A stretch of 64,000 bases of DNA. It comes from Eubacterium_G segne. Lineage in GTDB: Bacteria; Bacillota; Clostridia; Lachnospirales; Lachnospiraceae. A model generated the notes under the pieces. It ran no database searches. It saw only the letters and a list, made by a program, of their open reading frames with translations, and was not told where the DNA came from. Positions 6,606-15,807 of this stretch are shown here, one piece after another. Position 1 is the stretch's first letter; every line of letters begins with the position of its first letter. The stretch is taken from assembly GCF_014287775.1 (NCBI RefSeq), contig NZ_JACOOZ010000003.1:186001-250000 (forward strand), read 5' to 3'. A program made the translations under genes and the position numbers.

Positions 6606-8594
6606 ATGGCAAAAACAGGAAGTTTATCTATTAATAGCGAAAACATATTTCCTATTATTAAGAAATGGCTGTACTCTGACCATGACATTTTTTTCAGAGA
6701 ATTAGTATCAAACGGATGTGATGCGATTACCAAATTAAAGAAATTGGATATGATGGGTGAAACAGAAATCGCTGATGACGAAGAGCTTAAGGTTCAGGTT
6801 ATTGTAAATCCTAATGAAAAAACCATCACTTTTATTGATAACGGTATCGGTATGACGGAGGATGAAGTTGATGAATATATTAACCAGATTGCCTTTTCAG
6901 GTGCTGAAGCTTTCCTTGAACAGTACAAGGACAAAACATCTGATGACCAGATTATAGGACATTTTGGTTTAGGCTTCTACTCTGCTTTTATGGTTGCCGA
7001 CAGAGTTACAATTGATACATTATCTTACAAGAAGGATGCTAAGGCTGTATTGTGGGATTGTGAAGACGGAACCGAATTTAACATGAGTGAATCTGACAAA
7101 ACAACCCGTGGCACAAAGATTACTCTTTACTTAAATGAAGACAGTGTAGAATTTGCCAACATGTACAGAGCCCGTGAAGTTTTGGATAAATATTGCTCAT
7201 TTATGCCTGTGGAAATATTCTTATCTGACGAAACTGCAGAGCCTGAATATGAAACAATTGACGAATCAGAATTAACAGAAAAAGATACTGTTATTGAACA
7301 TATTGTAGAGCCGGCTAAAACTGAAGAAAAAGAAAAGGAAGACGGTACTAAGGAGACTGTAGAGGTTGAACCTGAAAAGAAAAAAGTTAAGGTTTTGAAG
7401 CGTCCGGTAAGTATCAGTGACACTACTCCTCTTTGGACAAAACATCCAAATGAATGTAGTGATGAAGAATATCGTGCATTTTATCATAAGGTTTTCATGG
7501 ATTATAAGGAACCTTTATTCTGGATTCATTTAAATATGGATTATCCATTTAATTTGAAAGGTATTTTATACTTCCCTAAGATTAACATGGAATACGAATC
7601 CATAGAAGGCACTATTAAACTTTACAACAATCAGGTATTTATCGCCGATAATATTAAAGAGGTGATTCCTGAATTTTTAATGCTTTTAAAGGGTGTTATT
7701 GATTGTCCTGATCTTCCACTTAACGTTTCACGTTCTGCTTTGCAAAATGATGGTTTCGTTAAAAAGATTTCAGACTACATTACTAAGAAAGTTGCTGATA
7801 AATTATCCGGTATGTGTAAAACCGATAAGGAAAATTATGAGAAATACTGGGATGACATTAGTCCCTTCATTAAATACGGCTGCTTAAAAGACGAGAAATT
7901 CTGCGAAAAGATGTCTGACTATGTTCTTTTCAAGAACTTAGATAATAAATATCTTACATTTAAGGAATGCCTTGAAGAAAATAAGGAAAATCATGAAAAC
8001 ACTATTTTCTATACAAACGACCCTGTTCAGCAGAGCCAGTATGTAAATATGTTTAAGGCTCAGGGCATCGATGCAGTTATTTTAAAGGACAGCATTGACC
8101 AGCCATTTATTACACAGCTTGAATCAAAGAATGAAGGGGTTAAATTTAAACGTATTGATGATGAATTAAACGATTCATTCACGGAAGAATTAAGTGAAGA
8201 TGAAGAAAAATCATTAAAAGAAAAGTTAAGCGAAACCTTCAAGAAAGCGTTGGGAAGGGAAATTGATATAAAGGTTCAGAAATTAAAGGATGAAAAGGTA
8301 TCTTCTATGATTACCGTTTCTGAAGAGACACGCCGTATGCAGGATATGATGAAAATGTATGGTATGTCTAATATGGATCCTTCAATGTTTGGTGGAGCCG
8401 GTGAAACTCTTACCCTTAATGCTTCTAACAATCTTGTTAAGTATATTTTGGACAATCCGGAAGGTGAAAACACAGAGCTTATTTGCAAACAGCTTTATGA
8501 TTTAGCATTAATAAGCCATACACCACTTAATCCTGAAAGCATGACAGCCTTCATTGAACGAAGCAATAAAATTCTTGAAATTTTAACTAAATAA
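6606..8594 (+). CDS. htpG: Molecular chaperone HtpG (Hsp90)
   Basis: ATP-driven cytosolic chaperone of the Hsp90 family, 662 residues. The GHKL ATPase domain is N-terminal, with the Asn-containing helix in FFRELVSNGCDAITKLKK, the IDNGIGMTEDEV motif and the GHFGLGFYSAFMV lid/glycine box. A Glu/Lys-rich charged linker lies at about 218-263 and is longer than in E. coli HtpG. The middle domain follows with the catalytic Arg loop near LNVSRSALQ, then the dimerization domain. AAGGAG lies 9 bases before the ATG. The gene is monocistronic, ends at a strong terminator, and carries a perfect CIRCE operator, so it should respond to heat through HrcA. Confidence 0.97.
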   Translation: MAKTGSLSINSENIFPIIKKWLYSDHDIFFRELVSNGCDAITKLKKLDMMGETEIADDEELKVQVIVNPNEKTITFIDNGIGMTEDEVDEYINQIAFSGAEAFLEQYKDKTSDDQIIGHFGLGFYSAFMVADRVTIDTLSYKKDAKAVLWDCEDGTEFNMSESDKTTRGTKITLYLNEDSVEFANMYRAREVLDKYCSFMPVEIFLSDETAEPEYETIDESELTEKDTVIEHIVEPAKTEEKEKEDGTKETVEVEPEKKKVKVLKRPVSISDTTPLWTKHPNECSDEEYRAFYHKVFMDYKEPLFWIHLNMDYPFNLKGILYFPKINMEYESIEGTIKLYNNQVFIADNIKEVIPEFLMLLKGVIDCPDLPLNVSRSALQNDGFVKKISDYITKKVADKLSGMCKTDKENYEKYWDDISPFIKYGCLKDEKFCEKMSDYVLFKNLDNKYLTFKECLEENKENHENTIFYTNDPVQQSQYVNMFKAQGIDAVILKDSIDQPFITQLESKNEGVKFKRIDDELNDSFTEELSEDEEKSLKEKLSETFKKALGREIDIKVQKLKDEKVSSMITVSEETRRMQDMMKMYGMSNMDPSMFGGAGETLTLNASNNLVKYILDNPEGENTELICKQLYDLALISHTPLNPESMTAFIERSNKILEILTK

Positions 8595-8601
8595 TTCAAA
8601 G

Positions 8602-8640
8602 AAACTCCGGTTACCTTTTCTTGTGTAATCGGAGTTTTTT
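8602..8640 (+). terminator. Terminator after htpG
   Basis: ACTCCGGTTAC (8604-8614) pairs with GTAATCGGAGT (8625-8635) and is followed by a T run. The convergent Dus gene may use the same stem in reverse, with a poorer T run. Confidence 0.85.
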
Positions 8641-8644
8641 CTTT

Positions 8645-9598
8645 TTATTTAAGTTCCATTGTTCCAAATATTTCTTCTACTGCCAGGTTGTATTTGTACA
8701 AATTCTGGCATTTTCTAACCAACTTGGCACACTTATTTTCATCTTCAAAATTCCATGATACATAATTCCAAAATTCCTTCATTTTGAATAAAAGGTGTTT
8801 ATCAGCTTTCATTATTTTTTCAAAATCCCGGTACAGCCTGTCATGGTACTGTTTTAACATTTCTTTAGTAAGCTTTTCTTGTCCCTTAATTTCATTTACC
8901 AACTGTGGATTTGCAATCAGTCCTCTGCCAATCATTACCGCCTCTACATTGTACTTTTTTGCAAAATTTTCATAATCCATAACTGTTCTAATGTCCCCAT
9001 TATAGCACAAAGGATTCCTGCTCACCTTGACAGCATAATCAAAAGCCTTCATATCCGGCGTATCCCTATACATTTGCTTTCTAGTTCTGGGATGTATGGT
9101 AAGTTCACTAATTGGATATTGGTTATAAACCTCCATAATTTCCGAAAATCCTTCAGCATCATTTACTCCTATCCTTGTTTTTACCGAAATATCCAGTCCA
9201 CTTTCGTCTGAATCCCTCCAGTTAAATATTTCCTCAAAAAACCTGTCCATGGCATCTGTATCCCTAAGGAATCCCGAACCTTTGTTTTTGGCTACTACCG
9301 TACCTGAAGGGCAACCAATATTTATATTAATTTCCTTTGTATAACCCATATCCATAATCTGTTTTGTAGCCTTTATAAAATAATCTGCCCGATTAGTTAA
9401 AATCTGAGGAACTAGATTTACCTTACCACTATTGTTTTCCGGCAAAATATCCCTTATTTCTTTTCCCTTTAATTTGTCATTTACACAAGGAGAAATAAAG
9501 GGTGCATAGTATTTATCCACTCCACCAAACAAATCTGCAAAAGCATTTCTATATGTAAATCCCGTTACTCCCTCTAAAGGTGCAAAATAAAATTTCAT
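8645..9598 (-). CDS. tRNA-dihydrouridine synthase family protein
   Basis: An FMN-dependent enzyme that reduces uridine to dihydrouridine in tRNA, 317 residues. The TIM-barrel N-terminus reads FAPLEGVTGFTYR. The catalytic Cys is at 96 in INIGCPSGTVVAKNKGSGF, the segment that also holds the family Lys and Gly residues. FMN/phosphate-binding elements appear in TIHPRTRKQMY, YNGDI and MIGRGLIANP. Sequence alone does not tell which D-loop position is modified. AAAGG precedes the ATG by 9 bases. It is convergent with htpG and divergent from argH. Confidence 0.92.
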   Translation of the reverse strand: MKFYFAPLEGVTGFTYRNAFADLFGGVDKYYAPFISPCVNDKLKGKEIRDILPENNSGKVNLVPQILTNRADYFIKATKQIMDMGYTKEININIGCPSGTVVAKNKGSGFLRDTDAMDRFFEEIFNWRDSDESGLDISVKTRIGVNDAEGFSEIMEVYNQYPISELTIHPRTRKQMYRDTPDMKAFDYAVKVSRNPLCYNGDIRTVMDYENFAKKYNVEAVMIGRGLIANPQLVNEIKGQEKLTKEMLKQYHDRLYRDFEKIMKADKHLLFKMKEFWNYVSWNFEDENKCAKLVRKCQNLYKYNLAVEEIFGTMELK

Positions 9599-9672
9599 TT
9601 CAACTGACCTTTCATTAGTTTTCTAATTATTTCATTGATTCTTAAGCAAGCTATAGTATATCAAAAGAACAT

Positions 9673-9701
9673 TTGAAAAACCAGTGCTTAAATGATATAC
9701 T
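9673..9701 (+). promoter_or_regulatory. argH promoter
   Basis: TTGAAA (9673-9678), 17 bases, TATACT (9696-9701). The predicted leader is about 58 bases. No clear ARG-box palindrome was seen. Confidence 0.6.
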
Positions 9702-9765
9702 TTTATAGTTGTAGGCCTATTAGGTCTTAAATAAACTAAAAATTACGAAATAGCGAGGTATACAT

Positions 9766-11139
9766 ATGAAATTATGGGGCGGTCGTTTTACAAAAGAGGA
9801 AAATCAGTTAGTTCATAACTTTAATGAATCTCTCTCTTTTGACCAGAAATTTTATGCACAGGATATACGTGGAAGTATTGCTCATGTTAAAATGCTTGGT
9901 AAACAAAATATTATTTCCACAGATGAAATGAATCAGATTATCAAAGGATTAGAAGGTATTAAGGAAGATATTGATAATGGTACTCTTCAGTTTTCAAAGG
10001 AAAGTGAAGATATTCACAGCTTTGTTGAAGCTAATTTAATAGAACGTATTGGCGACGCCGGCAAAAAGCTTCACACAGGAAGAAGCCGTAATGACCAGGT
10101 TGCCTTAGATATGAAATTATACACCAGAGATGAAGTGGTTGAAATTAACGGATTACTTAAGACTCTTCTTTCTTCTCTGTTAAATGTTATTGAAAATAAC
10201 ACAGAAACATATATGCCGGGATTTACTCATCTTCAAAAGGCACAGCCAATTACTCTTGCCCATCATTTTGGTGCATATTTTGAAATGTTTAAACGTGACC
10301 GTGACAGACTTGATGATATTTATAAAAGAATGAATTATTGTCCTCTTGGTTCAGGTGCCCTTGCAGGAACTACCTATCCGTTAGACAGAGAATATACTGC
10401 GCAGTTACTTGATTTTGACGGACCGACTTTAAACAGTATGGATTCAGTATCAGACAGGGACTACATCATTGAGCTTCTCAGTGCATTGTCTACTATTATG
10501 ATGCATTTAAGCCGCTTCTGTGAGGAAATCTGCATTTGGAACTCCAATGAATACAGATTTGTAAACATTGACGATTCCTATAGCACAGGTTCAAGTATTA
10601 TGCCACAGAAGAAAAATCCTGATATTGCGGAGCTTATTCGTGGCAAAACAGGACGTGTATATGGTGCCCTTACTTCTATTCTTACAACAATGAAGGGACT
10701 TCCTCTTGCCTATAATAAGGATATGCAGGAAGATAAGGAGCTTACCTTTGATGCCATTGACACTGTAAAGGGCTGTATTGTTTTATTTACAGGAATGATT
10801 GACACAATGACTTTCAATAAAGATATTATGGAAGCCAGCACCAAACATGGATTTACTAATGCCACAGATGCTGCTGACTACCTTGTAAATCATGGTGTTC
10901 CTTTTAGAGATGCCCACGGAATTGTAGGTCAGTTAGTTCTTTTCTGTGAAGAAAAGAAAATTGCCTTAGACGATATGACTTTAGACGAATATAAGGCAAT
11001 CAGCCCTGTTTTTGAAGATGATATATACAATGCTATCAGCTTAGAAACATGCGTAAACAAACGAATAACCATCGGTGCTCCGGGACCTGATGCAATGAAA
11101 AAGGTAATTAAGGTATATAAAGAATATTTAAACAAATAA
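9766..11139 (+). CDS. argH: Argininosuccinate lyase
   Basis: Last step of arginine synthesis: splits argininosuccinate to arginine and fumarate. At 457 residues it is the normal family length. The fumarase/aspartase-superfamily signature GSSIMPQKKNPD lies at about 274-285 and contains the catalytic Ser loop. HTGRSRNDQ and GFTHLQKAQPITLAHH are further conserved regions. It starts MKLWGGRF, typical for ArgH, with GAGG upstream. It stands alone here; argG and other arg genes are not in the window. A terminator follows directly. Confidence 0.97.
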   Translation: MKLWGGRFTKEENQLVHNFNESLSFDQKFYAQDIRGSIAHVKMLGKQNIISTDEMNQIIKGLEGIKEDIDNGTLQFSKESEDIHSFVEANLIERIGDAGKKLHTGRSRNDQVALDMKLYTRDEVVEINGLLKTLLSSLLNVIENNTETYMPGFTHLQKAQPITLAHHFGAYFEMFKRDRDRLDDIYKRMNYCPLGSGALAGTTYPLDREYTAQLLDFDGPTLNSMDSVSDRDYIIELLSALSTIMMHLSRFCEEICIWNSNEYRFVNIDDSYSTGSSIMPQKKNPDIAELIRGKTGRVYGALTSILTTMKGLPLAYNKDMQEDKELTFDAIDTVKGCIVLFTGMIDTMTFNKDIMEASTKHGFTNATDAADYLVNHGVPFRDAHGIVGQLVLFCEEKKIALDDMTLDEYKAISPVFEDDIYNAISLETCVNKRITIGAPGPDAMKKVIKVYKEYLNK

Positions 11140-11150
11140 ATCCGTACACA

Positions 11151-11190
11151 AAAATCTCCTGTCAGGCTATCCTGTAACAGGAGATTTTTA
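11151..11190. terminator. Bidirectional terminator between argH and a membrane-protein gene
   Basis: AAAATCTCCTGT (11151-11162) pairs with ACAGGAGATTTT (11177-11188), with A and T runs on the outer sides, so it can stop both converging transcripts. Confidence 0.8.
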
Positions 11191-11202
11191 GTATGTATAT
11201 TT

Positions 11203-11940
11203 TTAATCTATACTATTGTTTGATTTGTCCACCTTTTTCTGAATCCAATAAAATATTATGGCAGTCATAATGATTGACCATCCCAGATAAATCCCATTGT
11301 TTTCAAAGTGGATGTTCATATATGGAATGTATACTACTTCCCAATCAGTTACCCTTCTGTCAAAGTAATTTGAAACCGAGAAAATGCTTCCAAAAAGTTG
11401 AACTGCACCTATTAATAACATCATAAAATTTAATATTTTCCTGTTTTTTACAACCAGTGCCATGACAACAGCAGCTATTAGACCAATCAAAACTGCCATG
11501 AAAAAACATTTGTCCCAAATTGCATAATTATCTCCCATAAAATATTTTTCAACATAACTTCTGTCTTTATCTGATATTATGTGTATGCTGTTTTTTAATC
11601 TTTCAGCATTATGAAAAATGATACTTGTGGGTATAATATATGCCCATTCCATAACACACACAAACGATACCAGAAACATTCCATTATTTTTAAAAATTTT
11701 ATCAGTCAGAGAAAATATGAAATAACCTATTACACAACCTAAAATCATAAGAATGGCATTTGGGTTAAGTAAAAACATAATCAATGAACCAAATATTACT
11801 CCACAATAACTTGAAAACATTTTTTGTATTGTTACTGTTGAAATTTTGTTCCCCTTTATGCATAAATACAAGCCTCCCAAAATGGATGCCGTTGCTTTAA
11901 GTATAAACAACCTCCAAAAAAGAAAAGTTAATATTTCCAT
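11203..11940 (-). CDS. Multi-pass membrane protein, unknown function
   Basis: The protein is 245 residues from the ATG at 11940, chosen because GGAGGGAG lies just before it. An ATG 12 bases further up has no such site. About six or seven hydrophobic helices are visible, two in the first 50 residues, two in the middle and others near 150-200 and 225-240. A hydrophilic loop (NAERLKNSIHIISDKDRSYVEKYF) lies about halfway. No transporter or enzyme motif is recognised. It is transcribed toward argH and has no obvious partner gene. Confidence 0.6.
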   Translation of the reverse strand: MEILTFLFWRLFILKATASILGGLYLCIKGNKISTVTIQKMFSSYCGVIFGSLIMFLLNPNAILMILGCVIGYFIFSLTDKIFKNNGMFLVSFVCVMEWAYIIPTSIIFHNAERLKNSIHIISDKDRSYVEKYFMGDNYAIWDKCFFMAVLIGLIAAVVMALVVKNRKILNFMMLLIGAVQLFGSIFSVSNYFDRRVTDWEVVYIPYMNIHFENNGIYLGWSIIMTAIIFYWIQKKVDKSNNSID

Positions 11941-12055
11941 AACTCCCTCCATGGATCAATCAAGCCTTAAAAAGGCAATGTTAACCTATATTAATACAAA
12001 AAATTATATTTCAAAATTGTATCTTTCTTGTAACATTATCAAATATTTCATACTA

Positions 12056-12101
12056 AAACAGGCATTACCTTAACGCAAGGTAGCAAGGTAACACCTGTTT
12101 C
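12056..12101 (-). terminator. Terminator after the nuclease gene
   Basis: AACAGG-C-ATTACCTT pairs with AAGGTAAC-A-CCTGTT around a short loop. A short T run follows on the minus strand. It closes the mscS-unknown-nuclease operon. Confidence 0.6.
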
Positions 12102-12128
12102 TACATCATATCTATAGTCTAAGTCATT

Positions 12129-13208
12129 CTAAGGGTTACATATTTTACACGGTTCATACCCCTGTTCTATCACTTCTTCTCTAGAGCCTTTATATTTGCC
12201 TTTATTTGCCTCACTCATTTGCTTAACACCTCTACATCCCGGCAAATGGAACTTATGTGTATTCATGTTTAAAATATAATCATACTTTGAATCATCCTGA
12301 TTTTCATTAGAGGTTTGATTTTTTGATGTTCCACCTTTTGAAGTGTTATTTTTACTGCTTCCATTTTGTGCTGTCTTAATTTTCCCTGAGCCACTGCTTT
12401 CCCCTGTGGCATAGTTTATTTTTACATTTGGCTGAGCATTATAGCAAAATACGTTAAAACATATTCCGTCTCCATCATCCTCGACAGAATATCCTTCCAT
12501 TAAGACACCTCTTGCCACCAGTTCATTTCCAACAAACACAGGAGTAACCCTATACATTACGTGATTTTTGGTTTCTTTTACATAATCTGCCACCATATTT
12601 TCAAAAGGAAGCATACCATCAACATTTAAATATCTGGTTCCCGTAATAAGGTTTCTCTCGTTGGCATTTTCTCCTGATAACTGGTATCCGATTAAATGAC
12701 AGCGGTTGTACAGAGATTTTCCGTCAACAAAATTATATCTAACCGAATGCCAGCCTGTGGGCTTTACCTGACTTATGGAACCTCTCTTTTCACTAGGCAT
12801 TAAGTCTGTTCCAATAGATGCCTCAGCCACTCCACATCTTCCCAGATAATCAAGCTTTGAATACTTTTCAAAGGACTTTCCCTTTAATTCATTCTTTTTA
12901 AAAAATGGCTCGTTATTGTTAATTGCAACATATGGTTTGTTTTTATATTTCGGAACATTTTTATAGCTAAATGACGATTTGCTGCTCTTAGTTGTCCTTT
13001 TACTACTTTTATTCTTTTTCGACGATGTGTTTTTGCCACTTTTTTTCTTTGGCTTCTTAGAATCACTTTTAGTGGCACTGTTGCTCTTAGTAACTGCCTG
13101 AGTTACCTCTGTATTGTCTGAGTAAGTGGATATATCCTGACTACATCCTGAAAAAAATAAAGCAATAAGTGTTAAATATACCAGTAAACCTTTAAATTTA
13201 TTCTTCAT
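12129..13208 (-). CDS. Lipoprotein DNA/RNA non-specific endonuclease, EndA-like
   Basis: A 359-residue exported nuclease. The signal peptide ends at a lipobox (LFFSGC, lipidated Cys22). A Ser/Lys-rich spacer covers about 40-80. The beta-beta-alpha metal nuclease domain (about 85-265) contains NRCHLIGYQL (168-177), where His171 corresponds to the general base of the DRGH motif, and NERNLITGTRYLN (183-195) with the metal-binding Asn. It is closest to streptococcal DNA-entry/EndA-type nucleases. A second spacer leads to a small C-terminal domain (about 311-359) with HLPGCRGV and EPCKIC, resembling the Ada-like metal-binding module often attached to such nucleases. It overlaps the upstream gene by 11 bases. 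It probably degrades extracellular nucleic acid; the substrate is not shown. Confidence 0.88.
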   Translation of the reverse strand: MKNKFKGLLVYLTLIALFFSGCSQDISTYSDNTEVTQAVTKSNSATKSDSKKPKKKSGKNTSSKKNKSSKRTTKSSKSSFSYKNVPKYKNKPYVAINNNEPFFKKNELKGKSFEKYSKLDYLGRCGVAEASIGTDLMPSEKRGSISQVKPTGWHSVRYNFVDGKSLYNRCHLIGYQLSGENANERNLITGTRYLNVDGMLPFENMVADYVKETKNHVMYRVTPVFVGNELVARGVLMEGYSVEDDGDGICFNVFCYNAQPNVKINYATGESSGSGKIKTAQNGSSKNNTSKGGTSKNQTSNENQDDSKYDYILNMNTHKFHLPGCRGVKQMSEANKGKYKGSREEVIEQGYEPCKICNP

Positions 13209-13599
13209 TTCTCAAATACACCTCTTTAACTATTTTTTCATGGGAATATCCCTTAAATTCCAAAGTAGACGTTAAATGGTAGCCTTCTAAATTGAGGCAA
13301 TAATCTGACGGATATACTTTGTCCCATCTGTAAACAATTATTTTCTTTATATTTTCTAACTGAACATCTTCATTTTCCACAAAACAAAAGTCATTTTCCA
13401 AATATTGCCCTTCAAAATCATCAGTTATAACTATGTTTTCACATTCATTTTCAAATAATTTATGTGAATATTCAGTCATTATTAAATTATTGTTTTTGGT
13501 AATAAAGGCTATATCCTTAATTACTTCTCTATCCCGGCTTTGTCTTCTGTTATTAAAATACATACCGTTATTTAAATCCAAACATACAATTAAAACCAT
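13198..13599 (-). CDS. Conserved protein of unknown function (GMYFNNRRQSRD)
   Basis: A 133-residue cytosolic protein starting MVLIVCLDLNNGMYFNNRR. The segment GMYFNNRRQSRD near the N-terminus looks conserved, and I recall similar short proteins in related clostridia without a reliable function. I see no catalytic motif. GGAGG precedes the ATG. The gene begins 20 bases after mscS and overlaps the nuclease start by 11 bases, so the three are probably co-transcribed. Confidence 0.65.
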   Translation of the reverse strand: MVLIVCLDLNNGMYFNNRRQSRDREVIKDIAFITKNNNLIMTEYSHKLFENECENIVITDDFEGQYLENDFCFVENEDVQLENIKKIIVYRWDKVYPSDYCLNLEGYHLTSTLEFKGYSHEKIVKEVYLRNEE

Positions 13600-13619
13600 A
13601 GCAAGTGTTTCCTCCTCGT

Positions 13620-14501
13620 CTACTTATTTGAAATATGCACGTCTAACTGATTATAAGGTATAACAATGTCTTTTTCATCAAGACCTGTTTTGATATGTTC
13701 ATTTAAATAGTCATATGCCTGCCAGTAATCCTTTGTTTCCACCCATACTCTTGCCTCTAATGCTATGGCACTGTCATCTAATTTGGTAATTGCCACATCA
13801 TTAGACCTGTCCTTTAGTGTATATGGGCATTTTGATATAATATCCCGTACAACATTTTTAACATTAGCAAGGTCGCTGTCATAGTGAACTGAAAACTTTA
13901 CGTCTACACGTCTGCCGTCTTCATTGGAATAATTAATAATAGTATTATTTGCCACTTCACCGTTAGGACATTTTATAATTCTGTTGTCATATTTAACCAA
14001 TGTTGTATATATAATGTCAATTTTCTTAACAATACCTTCTTCACCACATATTTGTACATAATCCCCTATTATAAATGGTTTTGAAACCAAAATAAGTACG
14101 CCACCTGCAAAGTTGGCAAGGCTTCCCTGAAGTGCCAGACCTATGGATAATCCACCTGTTCCTAAAAGGGTAATAAAAGATGTTGTCTGGATGCCGATTT
14201 CACCACATATAATGATTAAAACCATAACATAACCCACAACTTTTATTATTGAGTCAATAAATTTTACAACTCCCAAATCCACTGTAGACTTAAGAAGTAA
14301 TTTTTTAACAAATTTCCGGACAAACTTAATTATAATTTTTCCAATTACAAATATTATAATTGCAACTAGTATGCTAAATCCGAAATTAATAAGCTTGTCC
14401 ACCATGCTATCTGTAAATTTGGCTAATCTGCTTACATCCTGGCTGATTTTTTCAGCATCTAATTCTTCTACCACATTATCGGCTGCTAATAAAAATTCCA
14501 T
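13620..14501 (-). CDS. mscS: Mechanosensitive ion channel of the MscS family
   Basis: A small-conductance mechanosensitive channel that releases solutes on hypo-osmotic shock. It is 293 residues from the ATG at 14501, chosen because GGAG sits 7 bases before it and because the serA terminator (14523-14550) would otherwise be inside the gene. Three N-terminal membrane segments are visible. The pore helix TM3 is glycine/alanine-rich (GLSIGLALQGSLANFAGG). It is followed by PFIIGDYVQICGEEGIV, the usual beta-domain entry. The C-terminal alpha/beta cytosolic domain follows. It is first gene of a likely three-gene operon with an unknown protein and a secreted nuclease. Confidence 0.93.
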   Translation of the reverse strand: MEFLLAADNVVEELDAEKISQDVSRLAKFTDSMVDKLINFGFSILVAIIIFVIGKIIIKFVRKFVKKLLLKSTVDLGVVKFIDSIIKVVGYVMVLIIICGEIGIQTTSFITLLGTGGLSIGLALQGSLANFAGGVLILVSKPFIIGDYVQICGEEGIVKKIDIIYTTLVKYDNRIIKCPNGEVANNTIINYSNEDGRRVDVKFSVHYDSDLANVKNVVRDIISKCPYTLKDRSNDVAITKLDDSAIALEARVWVETKDYWQAYDYLNEHIKTGLDEKDIVIPYNQLDVHISNK

Positions 14502-14522
14502 AATACTCTCCATAAAATCAAT

Positions 14523-14550
14523 AATGAGGCTATTATACAACAGCCTCATT
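14523..14550 (-). terminator. Terminator after serA
   Basis: AATGAGGCT and AGCCTCATT are perfect nine-base complements around a 10-base loop. The following T run on the minus strand is interrupted (TTATTGATTTT), so strength is uncertain. Confidence 0.6.
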
Positions 14551-14575
14551 ATATCAGTAAATTATTAAAAATAAA

Positions 14576-15739
14576 TTATTTAACTATTCTTACCTTAATT
14601 ACACCTTCAACTGCATTTAATTTTTCAATTAAAGCATCTGTTACAGGGTGGTCTAAATCAATAATTGCATATGCAAAGTCACCTCTTGACTTATCTACCA
14701 TGTCTGCCACGTTAATATTTTCACCTGCTACTACAGATGTAAGCTGACCAATCATGTTTGGTACATTTTTATGACAAATAGTAATTCTGGCTGTCTTATC
14801 ACATAAACCAAGAGTTGCTGCAGGATAGTTTACTGAATTTGTAATATTTCCGTTTTCAACGAAATCCATGATTTCATTTACTGCCATTACAGCACAGTTA
14901 TCTTCTGATTCTTCTGTTGACGCTCCAAGGTGAGGAGTTGCAATTACGCCATCCATATTAGCTGTCTTTGCATTAGGGAAATCTGTAACGTATTTTTTAA
15001 CCTTGCCTGACTTAAGTGCCTCAGCCATATCATCATCACATACAAGTAAATCTCTTGCAAAGTTAAGAACAACAACGCCATCCTTCATCATGGCAATTGT
15101 GTCTTTATTAATCATTTCCTTTGTATCATCAAGAAGAGGTGTGTGAACTGTAATAAAATCACATGTCTTAAAAATTTCTTCTCTTGTATTTACAAGATTA
15201 ACTGCTCTCTTAAGGCTTAATGCACTTTCAACTGAAAGATAAGGGTCTGTTCCATATACTTCCATTCCCAGTGAAACAGCCATATTTGCTACTAATCTTC
15301 CGATTGCTCCAAGACCAATAACACCAAGCTTTTTACCTTTAATTTCATTTCCGGCAAAATTCTTCTTTGCCTTTTCCATTGTCTTGTTAATGTTTTCATC
15401 TTCATTGTTATCGCTTACCCACTTGTTGCCTCCGATTATATCTCTTGAAGCAAGAAGCATCCCACAAAGAACTAATTCCTTTACTCCGTTAGCATTTGCT
15501 CCAGGTGTGTTAAATACAACAATACCCTTTTCAGCACACTTATCAAGGGGAATATTATTAACTCCTGCACCTGCTCTTGCTACTGCCATAAGGCTTTCCG
15601 GTAAATCTAAATCATGCATTGCCGCACTTCTTACCAAAGCTACATCAGCCTGTGCAAAATCATCTGTCATTTCATAATTATCGCTAAATAAATCTGTTCC
15701 TAATTTAGAAATAGGATTTAAACAATTTACTTTTGTCAT
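14576..15739 (-). CDS. serA: D-3-phosphoglycerate dehydrogenase
   Basis: First committed step of serine synthesis: NAD-dependent oxidation of 3-phosphoglycerate. It is 387 residues, the short clostridial form. The NAD-binding motif GVIGLGAIGRLVANMAVSLG lies at about 139-158. Catalytic Arg is at 229 (NFARD) and His at 270 (ATPHLGAS). The stretch where most relatives have the catalytic Glu reads YVTDFPN here. A C-terminal ACT domain (about 316-387) probably senses serine. AAGGAG precedes the ATG by 7 bases. It is last in the leuB-ilvD-ilvB-serC-serA cluster, next to serC, the enzyme using its product. Confidence 0.95.
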   Translation of the reverse strand: MTKVNCLNPISKLGTDLFSDNYEMTDDFAQADVALVRSAAMHDLDLPESLMAVARAGAGVNNIPLDKCAEKGIVVFNTPGANANGVKELVLCGMLLASRDIIGGNKWVSDNNEDENINKTMEKAKKNFAGNEIKGKKLGVIGLGAIGRLVANMAVSLGMEVYGTDPYLSVESALSLKRAVNLVNTREEIFKTCDFITVHTPLLDDTKEMINKDTIAMMKDGVVVLNFARDLLVCDDDMAEALKSGKVKKYVTDFPNAKTANMDGVIATPHLGASTEESEDNCAVMAVNEIMDFVENGNITNSVNYPAATLGLCDKTARITICHKNVPNMIGQLTSVVAGENINVADMVDKSRGDFAYAIIDLDHPVTDALIEKLNAVEGVIKVRIVK

Positions 15740-15768
15740 TTCTCTGCTCCTTATTTTATATTATAATC

Positions 15769-15797
15769 TGCAGCATAACCTAAAAAGCCATGCTGCA
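15769..15797. repeat. Inverted repeat between serC and serA
   Basis: TGCAGCAT (15769-15776) and ATGCTGCA (15790-15797) form an 8-bp stem in the 68-base gap. No T run follows on the minus strand, so it may be an RNA-stability or partial-attenuation element rather than a terminator. Confidence 0.4.
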
Positions 15798-15807
15798 ATA
15801 TATTAAA

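Noticed and set aside
15735..15768. TATAAT just before serA as a separate serA promoter
   Set aside because: No acceptable -35 at the right distance; serA is more simply read from the upstream operon.
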